From the NCBI RefSeq assembly GCF_963677125.1, contig NZ_OY781882.1, forward strand, positions 5,354,501-5,418,500: a DNA stretch of 64,000 nt, given 5' to 3'. The notes below the pieces were generated by a model. It saw only the letters and a list, made by a program, of their open reading frames with translations. It did no database searches and was not told where the DNA came from. Shown here piece after piece: positions 18,673-26,775 of the stretch. The translations under genes were made by a program, and so were the position numbers. Origin of the DNA: an uncultured Desulfobacter sp. (lineage in GTDB: Bacteria > Desulfobacterota > Desulfobacteria > Desulfobacterales > Desulfobacteraceae). Position 1 is the first letter of the stretch. Every line of letters begins with the position of its first letter.

Positions 18673-19437
18673 TTACCGGGAAAACACCCAAGTTTCTAGT
18701 GTTGAAAGATCCGGGTTGAATAGATATCCATTGTCAGAAAATTCTTTCAAGGGTTCCGGTTCAATGATTTTGTTACGGATGATGTAGTTGGCTAAAAGCC
18801 CCCGGGCCCTTTTGGCATGTATGGCAATGACCTTAAAAACATCTCCTTTTTTTTCTTTGAATTGTATGGTGAGAATCTTTGCTTTCAGGTGTTTGCGTTG
18901 AATTGCCTTGAAATACTCATTGGATGCCAGGTTGACAAGGATGGGGGTACCTGTTGATTCGTGCAGTTCCGTGTTGAGTCTTTGGGTGATCCGGTCTGCC
19001 CAGAATTCATATAAATTTTTTCCCCAGGGGCCGGAAAGCCGGGTGGCTATTTCAAGGCGATGGGGTTCAATCAGGTCCATGGGGTGCAAGAGACCGTAGA
19101 AACCTGACAATATCCGGATATGGTTTTGGGCAAATTCAAAATCCTGGTCGTGGTAATGGTCGATGTCCAGTCCCTGAAATGCGTCTCCCTTATAAACCAA
19201 AAGGGCCTGGCGGGCTGCCTCATTGTCCGGGGCTCCGGAAAAGGTCTGGAATCTTTTGTGGGTTAAGGCTGCCAGTTTGGGGCTGATTTTCATTAGTTCT
19301 TCCAGGTCTGCCGGTGATAATTTTTTAAGCCGGGCTGAAAGTCCCCGGGCCTGGGAAATGAAATAGGGCTGGGTTTGCAAAAGGTTGGATCTGCAATTAA
19401 AATCCATGGTCTTGGATGGTGACATAATGCTGAGCAT
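18673..19437 (-). CDS. yaaA: Peroxide stress protein YaaA (DUF328)
   Basis: The 254 residues span the whole YaaA/UPF0246 family, which in E. coli lowers intracellular free iron and protects against hydrogen peroxide. Signatures are the N-terminal MLSIMSPSKTMDF, the segment FSGFYGLLHPMD (here ILSGFYGLLHPMDLI), NLASNEYFKAI and the C-terminal HAKRARGLLANYII. It is a stand-alone gene. For a strict anaerobe, a role in oxygen-exposure defence is reasonable but inferred. Confidence 0.93.
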   Translation of the reverse strand: MLSIMSPSKTMDFNCRSNLLQTQPYFISQARGLSARLKKLSPADLEELMKISPKLAALTHKRFQTFSGAPDNEAARQALLVYKGDAFQGLDIDHYHDQDFEFAQNHIRILSGFYGLLHPMDLIEPHRLEIATRLSGPWGKNLYEFWADRITQRLNTELHESTGTPILVNLASNEYFKAIQRKHLKAKILTIQFKEKKGDVFKVIAIHAKRARGLLANYIIRNKIIEPEPLKEFSDNGYLFNPDLSTLETWVFSR

Positions 19438-19581
19438 GATTGATTATCCTTTGGGGTAAACCCGAAGCATGCATATTTGTCTTCAGGGAATGCCTTCTTA
19501 CGTGTTTAGGTCTATTTGCCTCAAGCAACTTTTTTTGCTTCTAAAAAGTAATCATTTCACATATAATTTTGCCCTTTTTGA

Positions 19582-19618
19582 GATGGTATCAATGAAAAAT
19601 TAAGACCATTTTACCATC
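19582..19618. promoter_or_regulatory. Inverted repeat upstream of the FMN reductase gene
   Basis: GATGGTA (19582-19588) is repeated inverted as TACCATC (19612-19618), 35 bases before the start codon. It could be an operator or an mRNA hairpin. The regulator is unknown. Confidence 0.3.
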
Positions 19619-19652
19619 TTTGGCAGTATAAAAATATAAAAGGAGTCGTTCA

Positions 19653-20273
19653 ATGAATGTATTAATGATCAACGGCAGCCCCCATAAAGAAGGGTGTACC
19701 TATACAGCGCTCAGCGAAGTGGCAAAAGAACTTGATAAAAACGATATTGAAAGTCAGATCCTGCATATTGGAAAAAAGGGAATCAAAGGGTGCACGGCCT
19801 GCATGGGTTGTGTGAAAACAGGGTATTGTGTGTTCAAGGATGATAAGGTGAATGAGTGCATCGACCTGCTTAAGAAGGCCGATGGTCTTGTCCTGGGTTC
19901 CCCGGTCTATTTTGCCGGTCCCAATGCCTCCTTATGCGGTTTTCTGGATAGAATGTTTTATCAAAAGGCCGACGCCTATGCGTTTAAACCCGGCGCAGCC
20001 GTTGTTACCAGCCGCAGAGGTGGCAACAGCGCCTCCTTTGACAGGCTCAACAAATATTTTACCTTTGCCCAGATGCCCATTGTCTCCTCGCATTATTGGA
20101 ACGGCATTCACGGCAATAAGGCTGAAGAGGCCCAACTTGACATAGAGGGCCTGCAAACCATGAAAATTTTGGGCCGCAATATGGCATGGCTGTTAACTTG
20201 TATTGAAAAAGCAAAAGACCAGGTTCCCTATCCGGAACTTGAGCCCCGCCAGAAGATGAGCTTTATCCGTTAA
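19653..20273 (+). CDS. NADPH-dependent FMN reductase / flavodoxin-fold oxidoreductase
   Basis: This 206-residue cytoplasmic flavoprotein of the iron-sulfur-flavoprotein-like FMN reductase group begins with the FMN phosphate loop INGSPHKEGCT. A cysteine cluster (GCTACMGCVKTGYC) sits at about 48-60, where relatives bind a cluster or use redox cysteines. GSPVYFAGPNASLCGFLDR is the typical flavin/dimer region. It transfers electrons between NAD(P)H or ferredoxin and an unknown acceptor. AAAGGAG lies before ATG 19653. It is monocistronic, and a putative small-RNA gene begins about 100 bases downstream. Confidence 0.88.
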   Translation: MNVLMINGSPHKEGCTYTALSEVAKELDKNDIESQILHIGKKGIKGCTACMGCVKTGYCVFKDDKVNECIDLLKKADGLVLGSPVYFAGPNASLCGFLDRMFYQKADAYAFKPGAAVVTSRRGGNSASFDRLNKYFTFAQMPIVSSHYWNGIHGNKAEEAQLDIEGLQTMKILGRNMAWLLTCIEKAKDQVPYPELEPRQKMSFIR

Positions 20274-20372
20274 AATTTTTTTTAATTGATGGCGTTACGC
20301 TGATATCAGGCATTTGAAAAGAATTTAATCTAACGAAAATGATGTTTTTTTAAATTAACCACATTTTTTTCA

Positions 20373-20401
20373 TTGACTTGAATATCTTTCGATAATATAG
20401 A
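20373..20401 (+). promoter_or_regulatory. Strong sigma-70-type promoter of the putative small RNA
   Basis: TTGACT (20373-20378), a 17-base spacer and TATAGA (20396-20401) predict a start near 20408. No credible coding frame begins between it and the terminator at 20513. Confidence 0.6.
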
Positions 20402-20407
20402 AGCGGT

Positions 20408-20554
20408 TAATTTTAGGATAATTCTTGAAGCTGAACCTGAACCTGAACCTGATGTTGATGCTCTTATACTGACCTGACCCTGACCTGATTCTGTTGCTCT
20501 AAATTATCCTGCCCGCCTGTCTGTCCCTAAGGGATGGACAGGCGGACTTTTTTT
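20408..20554 (+). ncRNA. Putative small RNA with CCUGAA repeats
   Basis: This transcription unit of about 147 bases is predicted from a strong promoter (20373-20401) and a strong intrinsic terminator (20513-20554). Inside it, AGGATAATT (20414-20422) can pair with AATTATCCT (20502-20510). That would close a large domain whose loop is made of CTGAAC/CTGACC-type repeats (four CTGA-ACC units, then CTGACCTGACCCTGACCTGA). Such an exposed repeat could act as a sponge or antisense region for mRNAs or a protein. A 15-codon frame from TTG (AGGA six bases upstream) would encode a leucine/asparagine-rich peptide and is the main alternative. I do not recognise a known RNA family. Confidence 0.5.
20513..20554 (+). 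terminator. Strong intrinsic terminator
   Basis: CCGCCTGTC pairs with GACAGGCGG, with an inner TCCC/GGGA stem, followed by seven T (20548-20554). It is the best terminator in this part of the window. The next gene begins more than 200 bases away and no gene ends close upstream, which is why a small RNA is proposed. Confidence 0.88.
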
Positions 20555-20766
20555 AGGTGTACTTTAGGTTAAAAAGCAGACCGTTGCGTGCATAAATGCC
20601 ATTCCCATGATGTGGGTCTATTATTTTTTGACCGGTCTGATTCCCTTCATAATTTCTTCATACTCTTTGATTTAGAATCTAATCCCAAAAGCGCAAGATA
20701 ACGGCCATGGGCTGTTATTGAAACTTTCATAAATTATACATGGATGAATAAGGATTAAATTTTAAA

Positions 20767-21375
20767 ATGCTTTCGTATATTGAAAAATACAGAATTTTGA
20801 TCTCCCGGATTGCAGCTGTTTTTGTTTTATTTTTTATAGTTACCACTCAAAGCTACTGGGAAACGGACAATGAAATGTTCGGTTTTATTTTGCTGTTTAC
20901 CGGTATCGTTCTGGTCGGCATCGCTTCATTGGGCCGTATGTGGTGTTCTCTTTATATTGCCGGATATAAGGATCAACAATTGATCACCAAAGGCCCTTAT
21001 TCCATATGTAGAAATCCGCTCTATTTTTTCAGTATGCTCGGTGCCTTAGGAATCGGTTTTTGTACCGAAACACTTATTTTTCCAACGCTTTTTGTCCTTT
21101 TATTCGCTTGCTATTATCCCTTTGTGATAAAAAGCGAAGAAAAGAGACTTCAATCGCGTTTCGGCTCCATGTTTGAAATATACACCCGTAATGTCCCGGC
21201 ATTTTTTCCAAACATTTCAATATTTGAAGAGCCTGAAACGTATAAGGTCAATCCCGGTGTTTACCGGATCCATATTTTCAGTGCACTGTGGTTTGTCTGG
21301 AGTGTGGGGATTCTTGAGGTGATAGAAGGGTTCAGGAAAACCGGGGTGATTGATGCATTATGGACTATATATTAG
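20767..21375 (+). CDS. Isoprenylcysteine carboxyl methyltransferase-like membrane protein
   Basis: This 202-residue integral membrane protein has about five hydrophobic helices and the ICMT/PEMT-type SAM-binding signature: GPYSICRNPLYF near 78-89, then the EE pair and FG...Y segment near 125-140 (KSEEKRLQSRFGSMFEIY). Bacterial members methylate phospholipids, quinones or other membrane substrates, and the exact substrate here is unknown. The upstream ribosome site is poor. The stop lies three bases from the end of the convergent histidine kinase gene. Confidence 0.8.
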   Translation: MLSYIEKYRILISRIAAVFVLFFIVTTQSYWETDNEMFGFILLFTGIVLVGIASLGRMWCSLYIAGYKDQQLITKGPYSICRNPLYFFSMLGALGIGFCTETLIFPTLFVLLFACYYPFVIKSEEKRLQSRFGSMFEIYTRNVPAFFPNISIFEEPETYKVNPGVYRIHIFSALWFVWSVGILEVIEGFRKTGVIDALWTIY

Positions 21376-21378
21376 ATT

Positions 21379-22764
21379 CTATACCGGCAGTTCAACCACA
21401 ACCTGTATCATCCGGTCCGGGGTATTACAGATAGAAATGGTTCCATTATGGAGGCTGACAATTTTTCGGGCAATTGCAAGTCCAAGCCCTGAACCTCCCA
21501 GGGCCTGGGATCTTGATTTTTCAACACGATAGAATTGCTCAAACAAACGGGGGAGGTCCTGTTCCGGGATTTCACGGCCGGCGTTTAAGATTTCAATGCG
21601 GGCCATCGTCCGGGATTGGGTCAGGGTAATTTTTATAATTCCCTTTTCAGGCTGGTTGTATCGAATGGCATTATCAATAAGATTAACAAAAAGACGAAAC
21701 AATTTTTCCGGGTCACCCATCATCGAACAGGGGGTGTTAATTTGCCTGTGGACTTGAATCTGTTTTTCAGCCAGCACATCTGCATAATCCCCAACAACCC
21801 TTTGGAGCAGTTCTGACAGATCCATTTTTTCTTTGTGCAATTTGTCCTGCTGCTCCATCCTGGACAAGTCCAGCAGATTTTTAACCAGATGGCTCATGCG
21901 GCGGCTGGTTTCCAGCTGTTTTATCAGGCTCTCTTCTGCCGACAAAGACAAATCTTCATTGAGCAGTATATCCTCCTGGGCCAGCATCAAAAGGGTGATG
22001 GGGCTTTTTAATTCGTGGGAGGCATTGCCTATGAATTCCTTTTGACGCAGAAATGAGAGCTGGATTCTGTCGAACATCTTATTTAACGCCACAGATAATT
22101 CATAGAGTTCATCTTTGGTCTTGCCCAGGGGTATTCGTTTGTCCAGGGATTTTTCACTGATCTCCCTGGATTGATGTATAATGGCTGAAATCGGCCTTAA
22201 TATTCTGCCTGCCAGGGCATAGCTCAAAATAAAAATGGCCAGCGCACAAAGAAAAAGACTGATGCCGATGGTCATGCCGAGCCTGATTAATTCTTCTTCT
22301 AAGTCTTCAATGGGTTTAGCGATACGAATTTCAACAAAGCGGCCGTTTATCCTCTCTTGAACCACCATGCCCCTGAACATGACATCATCATCGCGGTCCT
22401 GTTTTAACCAGATATGCGTTCTTGGGATATGTTTTTCGATTACAAATCTGGTCTTGCCGATGGGCGTGGATATATCGGTGAATTGTGTCAGTCTTGATCG
22501 GTAAATCTCCTTTTTGTGATCATCTACAGCCACAATCCAGTAGTCGTCCGGATTATACGGCATATCGTTCAAATTTAACGCCTTTTTGTGGTTCGTTGTC
22601 TCTTGTATTCTTTGGGTCAGAACCGTAGCCATATGCAAAAGCTCCTTGTCGATCAGCTTGAACGGTTCTTCTGTCAGTTCAAAAAAAATAAGAGATGAAA
22701 ATGCCAAGGTGGAAAAAAGGGCAGCCCCGGAAATCCAGATGGTTATTTTTTTTCGGATCTTCAT
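21379..22764 (-). CDS. Sensor histidine kinase (HAMP, HisKA, HATPase)
   Basis: This 461-residue membrane sensor kinase has one transmembrane helix near 7-30, a periplasmic sensor loop and a second helix near 165-185. HAMP, a HisKA domain with the phosphorylated histidine in NASHELKSPITLL, and an HATPase domain with N and G boxes (NLIDNAIRYN, GGSGLGLAIARKIV) follow. Its start overlaps the end of the response-regulator gene by four bases, so they are cotranslated. Together with the LTA-synthase-like gene upstream, the set resembles envelope-modification systems such as PmrAB/EptA. The signal is unknown. Confidence 0.93.
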   Translation of the reverse strand: MKIRKKITIWISGAALFSTLAFSSLIFFELTEEPFKLIDKELLHMATVLTQRIQETTNHKKALNLNDMPYNPDDYWIVAVDDHKKEIYRSRLTQFTDISTPIGKTRFVIEKHIPRTHIWLKQDRDDDVMFRGMVVQERINGRFVEIRIAKPIEDLEEELIRLGMTIGISLFLCALAIFILSYALAGRILRPISAIIHQSREISEKSLDKRIPLGKTKDELYELSVALNKMFDRIQLSFLRQKEFIGNASHELKSPITLLMLAQEDILLNEDLSLSAEESLIKQLETSRRMSHLVKNLLDLSRMEQQDKLHKEKMDLSELLQRVVGDYADVLAEKQIQVHRQINTPCSMMGDPEKLFRLFVNLIDNAIRYNQPEKGIIKITLTQSRTMARIEILNAGREIPEQDLPRLFEQFYRVEKSRSQALGGSGLGLAIARKIVSLHNGTISICNTPDRMIQVVVELPV

Positions 22765-23438
22765 GTCTGCTCGTCGATGATAAATCCGATGCCCCGGATG
22801 GTTTTAATAATGGGCTCTTCCCCATGTGCCGTAAGTTTTTTTCTAAGATTTTTAATGTGGACATCCACATAATTTGACATGGAAAAGGGATCAAATTCCT
22901 CTCCCCAGATATGCTCGGCAAGATTGAACCGAGACACCACACTGCCTTTGTTATGCAAAAGAAATTCAAGGATTGAGAACTCTTTGGCCGTCAAATGGAT
23001 TTGATCGCCATCCACAAAGACCCTTCGTTTGACCGTATCCAGGCAAACCGTCGCCACTTCAAGTATTGGGTTCCGATTCCCTTTCCTTCGGAGCATTGCC
23101 CTGATCCGGGCCATGAGTTCTGCCATGGAAAAAGGCTTTGCAAGGTAATCATCCGCACCGTAATCCAACCCTTTGACCCTGTCTTGAACATCACTTCTTG
23201 CGGTGAGCATGAGAATAGGCATGTCCATCCCTGCTTTGCGGACCTCTTTGAGCACACTTAGCCCATCCATTCTGGGGAGCATGATATCCAAAAGAATCAG
23301 GTCATAGGGGATATCAAAGATCTTGTCTAATGCCTGCTCTCCGTTTTCAGCAATGTCCACCACGTATCGTTTTTTCGTTAAAGCTGTTTTTAGCTGATCC
23401 AACAGCCCTGTATTATCGTCAACCACTAAAATATGCAT
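22761..23438 (-). CDS. OmpR-family response regulator
   Basis: This is the partner of the adjacent histidine kinase. From ATG 23438 it has 225 residues: a receiver domain with acidic pocket (VVDDN), phosphorylated Asp in LILLDIMLPR, conserved Thr and Lys (LTAR, AKPF), then a C-terminal winged-helix DNA-binding domain (LTAKEFSILEFLLHN). The frame opens at 23501, but the extra residues are not receiver-like, so 23438 is chosen. Direct repeats upstream of the LTA-synthase gene are a plausible target. Confidence 0.94.
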   Translation of the reverse strand: MHILVVDDNTGLLDQLKTALTKKRYVVDIAENGEQALDKIFDIPYDLILLDIMLPRMDGLSVLKEVRKAGMDMPILMLTARSDVQDRVKGLDYGADDYLAKPFSMAELMARIRAMLRRKGNRNPILEVATVCLDTVKRRVFVDGDQIHLTAKEFSILEFLLHNKGSVVSRFNLAEHIWGEEFDPFSMSNYVDVHIKNLRKKLTAHGEEPIIKTIRGIGFIIDEQT

Positions 23439-23538
23439 CTCAAGATTTTTCCCTGAAGGTATTATGATTTTGAGAATAACCGGATACCGGGTAAATAACA
23501 AATTTTATGTTAGAAAGAATTTTTGAAATTCAGAACAC

Positions 23539-25599
23539 TTAAGTTCTATCCGAAGATAAAAGATAATATATCCAACATGCCGCCAATCGTTCCGGACTCG
23601 GTCTTTTTTTTATGTCTTGATTCAAAGAAGGGCCTTTGCTTAGTACCGGACGCTTAATGGGTCTGCTCCATCGATTCAACCGGTGGGTGAACACATAATC
23701 CGCCCCTTGATAATAGGCCATAAGGTTTCTGACGCCGGGATAATCCTTGGATATTTTTTCAAGGACGCAATTTTTATGACCCAGGCCCATCCGATTGATT
23801 TGTTTTCCCGGAGACAAAAACAGCAGTTCTTCATTATTGAGCAGGCCCAGTTTCTGGTAATTGGCGATCAGAGCGCGGCCTTTAAAGTTCGCAGATAATA
23901 TATCCTTGCCAAAAAAGAAACTGTCATAGGAAATGTTCAACAGGGCCAGGAGGGTGGGGGCCAGATCAATCTGACTTGCCAGGGTCTCCACCTCTTGTGT
24001 CCGGATATGCTTTGGGGAATAGATAAACAGCGGGATATGATATTTTTTTACCGGCAGGCCGACTTTCCCGGCACTGCCGGCGCAGTGATCCGCCACGACA
24101 ATAAATACGGTATGATCAAACCAGGGCTGTTTTTTTGCCTGATTCATTAATTGGCTCAGGGCATAATCGGTATATTTCACACCGCCGGACCGTCCGCTGC
24201 CGCCCCGGCCTTCTCCGGGTGTCAGATCAATTTTGCCTTCAGGAAAGGTAAACGGCTGGTGGTTGCTGGTTGTCATGATATGAAAGAAAAATGGTTTTTG
24301 TTTCGTGTATGACTGGTTGGCCTCACGAATGGTCCGGTTGAAGAGGTCCTCGTCGCACACCCCCCAGGCATTCTTAAATGAGATCTCTTCACTGCCCAGG
24401 CAAGGTTCGTCCACAATGCGATAGCCGTTTCCGCCAAAAAAAGCATTCATATTATCAAAAAAGCCCCGTCCTCCGTAAAGAAAAGCCGTGTCGTATCCCA
24501 AATCCTTGAATATTTTTCCAAGACTGTACATATGGCTGTTATCCGGTCGTTTGACAATGGATCTTCCCGGCGTGGGGGGGATGGACAGGGTAATGGCCTC
24601 AAGCCCTCTGGTGGTGCGGGTGCCCGTCGCATAGAAATTGGTGAAAAGCATTCCTTGTTTAACCCACTTGTCCATGAACGGTGTGATGTCTTCTGTTTGT
24701 CCGAACCGGGTCAAATATTTTGCGCTCAGACTTTCAACGGTTATCAACATGACATTGAGTTTATTGGCCTGACCTTCTGCTTTGATGTACCTACCAATAT
24801 CATAATTTCCCTTCTGGGGGGGACTATTGTCTGTTCTTACCTGTTCTTTCAATCGGGCCGACAGATCATGATCGTTTCCGGCGACGTAAAACTGCCGGTA
24901 ATCCAACCGGTTGTTCCGGAATGCGGCAAAAAGTTGGTATGGACCGTTGGACGCCAGTTCATTGACATAGTTGTTGTCGGAAAAATTTCGCTGGGATTGA
25001 TCGATCAGGTAAAACGACAACAAGGGCAGCATGAGCAGACTGCCCGCAATGAACATTCTTTTTTTAAAGCGTTCTGTTGCATTGAGATGTTTTAAAATTG
25101 CAGGGCGAATGAAATAAAATACAATGCCTGTGAGGATTAAGAGAACGGTCAAAATGGTAAAGACCGGATAGGATTGTAAAATATTGTCGGTAACCTCCCT
25201 TCTGTATACCAGGTAATCCACGGAGATAAAGTTAAACCGCACACCAAATTCGCTCCAGAAATACCATTCGGCCACCATGGAAAACCCAAGACCATAAAGA
25301 ATCAGAAAAACACCGCCCTGAATCAGATATCTTATGGTTTTTGAATTTATTAACCATCTATTTGGCAGCAATAGAAAGAACAGGACAAAGGGAATATAAA
25401 AATAACTGATAAAGGCAATGTCGTAAATCAGCCCTTGACCGAAAATGTATAGCCAGGCCGATGAAAAATTATCAACTTGGGGCCAGGCCCGAACCAGCAG
25501 CACCCCTCGCATCAACGTAAAACAGATAATGGTAACCAAGGATAATTGAAACACGATCATGAATCGCGTTCCGGCGGATTTAACAGATATATGTGCCAT
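23539..25599 (-). CDS. LTA synthase-family sulfatase/phosphoglycerol transferase-like enzyme
   Basis: This 686-residue inner-membrane protein has five N-terminal transmembrane helices and a C-terminal alkaline-phosphatase-superfamily domain facing the periplasm. The metal/nucleophile region is visible as ITVESLSA and the threonine in GTRTTRGLEAI, with VVADHCAGS as the distal metal site. Family members transfer phosphoglycerol or phosphoethanolamine onto envelope glycans or lipids; a Gram-negative cell makes OPG- or lipid-modifying activity more likely than true lipoteichoic acid synthesis. It is followed after 100 bases by the two-component genes on the same strand, suggesting regulated envelope modification. 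Confidence 0.87.
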   Translation of the reverse strand: MAHISVKSAGTRFMIVFQLSLVTIICFTLMRGVLLVRAWPQVDNFSSAWLYIFGQGLIYDIAFISYFYIPFVLFFLLLPNRWLINSKTIRYLIQGGVFLILYGLGFSMVAEWYFWSEFGVRFNFISVDYLVYRREVTDNILQSYPVFTILTVLLILTGIVFYFIRPAILKHLNATERFKKRMFIAGSLLMLPLLSFYLIDQSQRNFSDNNYVNELASNGPYQLFAAFRNNRLDYRQFYVAGNDHDLSARLKEQVRTDNSPPQKGNYDIGRYIKAEGQANKLNVMLITVESLSAKYLTRFGQTEDITPFMDKWVKQGMLFTNFYATGTRTTRGLEAITLSIPPTPGRSIVKRPDNSHMYSLGKIFKDLGYDTAFLYGGRGFFDNMNAFFGGNGYRIVDEPCLGSEEISFKNAWGVCDEDLFNRTIREANQSYTKQKPFFFHIMTTSNHQPFTFPEGKIDLTPGEGRGGSGRSGGVKYTDYALSQLMNQAKKQPWFDHTVFIVVADHCAGSAGKVGLPVKKYHIPLFIYSPKHIRTQEVETLASQIDLAPTLLALLNISYDSFFFGKDILSANFKGRALIANYQKLGLLNNEELLFLSPGKQINRMGLGHKNCVLEKISKDYPGVRNLMAYYQGADYVFTHRLNRWSRPIKRPVLSKGPSLNQDIKKRPSPERLAACWIYYLLSSDRT

Positions 25600-25659
25600 T
25601 GAATAATATGCCCCACTATTATGTATTCATTAGTTATGGAGCACGATATCATTGCTATT

Positions 25660-25678
25660 GTGAAGAAAGCGTGAAGAA
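25660..25678 (-). promoter_or_regulatory. Tandem response-regulator boxes upstream of the LTA-synthase operon
   Basis: GTGAAGAA occurs at 25660-25667 and again at 25671-25678, an 11-bp step and the classic spacing of OmpR/PhoB/PmrA half-sites. It lies about 60-80 bases upstream of the LTA-synthase start. Autoregulation by the downstream OmpR-type regulator is the simplest reading. Confidence 0.4.
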
Positions 25679-25825
25679 TGGAAATAATGCTTTGGTGTAG
25701 AGTCTTGGATTCTAATTATGCGTTAAATGATATACCCATGTGTCGTTCTTCAGGAATGTATCATAGGTAGGCGTTTAATATACTAAATGTAGGCTTGCGT
25801 TTCGATATCAGGGATGTTGCCATAG

Positions 25826-25867
25826 AAAAACCGGCCTGACGAGCAGCAAAAACGGCCGGCCGGTTTT
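25826..25867 (-). terminator. Terminator after the selenoprotein gene
   Basis: On the minus strand AAAACCGGCC (from 25867) pairs with GGCCGGTTTT, and a run of T ends at 25826. It lies about 25 bases past the TAG stop. Confidence 0.75.
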
Positions 25868-25892
25868 GATGGTTTTGCAGTGGTGTGTGGTT

Positions 25893-26210
25893 CTATAAAA
25901 TGTGAAAGCCCGCTTCTTTCCAGCCGTTAATGCCCTTGTCCAGCACTTTGGCATTTTCGTAACCGTCCTCCACGTACTGAGCGGCAAGACCTGCCGCTGA
26001 CGAATCGCCGGGTCAGCCTCAGTAGAAAATGATATCTGCATCCTTGGCCAGACCGGGTTTCATTTCCAGGAATTTGCTCATGGGAATGGCACCCTCCAGG
26101 TGGGCGCGGGACTGGAATTTATCGTCATCGTATATGCAAACCAGCACCGCTAAGCTGCGGTCTATGCGGTCTTTGGTTTCTGCTGCCGAAATTCGGGTCA
26201 GTGTCGCCAT
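25893..26210 (-). CDS. Rhodanese-like selenoprotein with two in-frame UGA (U-G-U)
   Basis: ATG 26210 follows a perfect AGAGGAGG site. The frame is a rhodanese-like domain of 105 codons to TAG 25893, interrupted only by TGA at 26019-26021 and at 26013-26015. Both fall exactly where rhodaneses carry their active-site cysteines: IIFY-U-G-U-PGDSSAAGLAAQY, after which the frame continues as a normal rhodanese end (AKVLDKGINGWKEAGF). Fifteen bases after the second UGA a SECIS-like hairpin is present: AGCGGCA, loop GGTCT, TGCCGCT. The loop and closing pairs match those of the E. coli fdhF SECIS. Sulfur or selenium transfer is the family role; the substrate is unknown. Reading both UGA as Sec is an inference, and a pseudogene is the alternative. 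Confidence 0.8.
25981..26000 (-). promoter_or_regulatory. Candidate SECIS hairpin of the double-UGA rhodanese
   Basis: Read on the minus strand, a 7-bp stem (AGCGGCA/TGCCGCT) carries the loop GGTCT. It starts about 15 bases downstream of the second UGA, within the range bacterial SelB requires. It is located approximately at these coordinates, inside the coding sequence. Confidence 0.65.
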
Positions 26211-26775
26211 GCGAACCTCCTCTAAAGTTGGGATGTTGCGGTTCCCATAAATGTAACCATGAAACCCGGTGCTTCAATTCAATGAGATGATTATTTTTCA
26301 ATCAACCTAATTTTTTTATATTCGACATATGTAGTAAGTTACCGGTTGGGTTCGGCTCAATTGAGTGAGATGCGCATCTGCCCACATATCAGAGTCAACG
26401 GCGCTAATCGGCAAAATATAGAGTTTTCGGTCATGTCCTATTTTTCAGTACCGACTAAGACAGATCTCATATTTATGTTTCCCATGATTCATTTTATTTT
26501 ATAAGCAGCCCTCAGGGTGTTTTGGGTATTAGAATTCGCAGGTTTGGATCCGGCGCCAGGATAATCATCTGACAATCTTTTTGTAACACAATATTAATCA
26601 AAATCCATTCATCTCCTTTTTTTACCATAACAATTCTTTGATAGAAAATGCGAATTCGAATTTTGTTTTTTAATGGGAAATGTCAATTCGAAGGAAAAGT
26701 ACAGAACCTGTGTGTAGATCACACAGCAAAACGTATGAATCAACAAAAAAAATTATGAAGAGGGGATTGTGTATC
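26211..26775. other. Non-coding region between selenoprotein and PHP protein
   Basis: These 565 bases have no credible frame. The stretch TAATCGGCAAAATATAGAGTTTTCGGTC at about 26404-26432 resembles one end of the palindromic element (CATCGGCAAAATTTACGGTTTTCG) with several mismatches and could be a decayed end. Further on the sequence is AT-rich and must hold the promoter of the PHP gene. Confidence 0.35.

Noticed and set aside
20414..20461. Repeats at 20.4 kb as a CRISPR or coding repeat
   Set aside because: The unit is only six bases and too short for CRISPR; no start codon with a good site gives a sensible protein.
25808..26041. 77-codon frame on the minus strand across the rhodanese
   Set aside because: It lies in a different frame of the same strand with no ribosome site; the UGA-containing frame is the one with family conservation.
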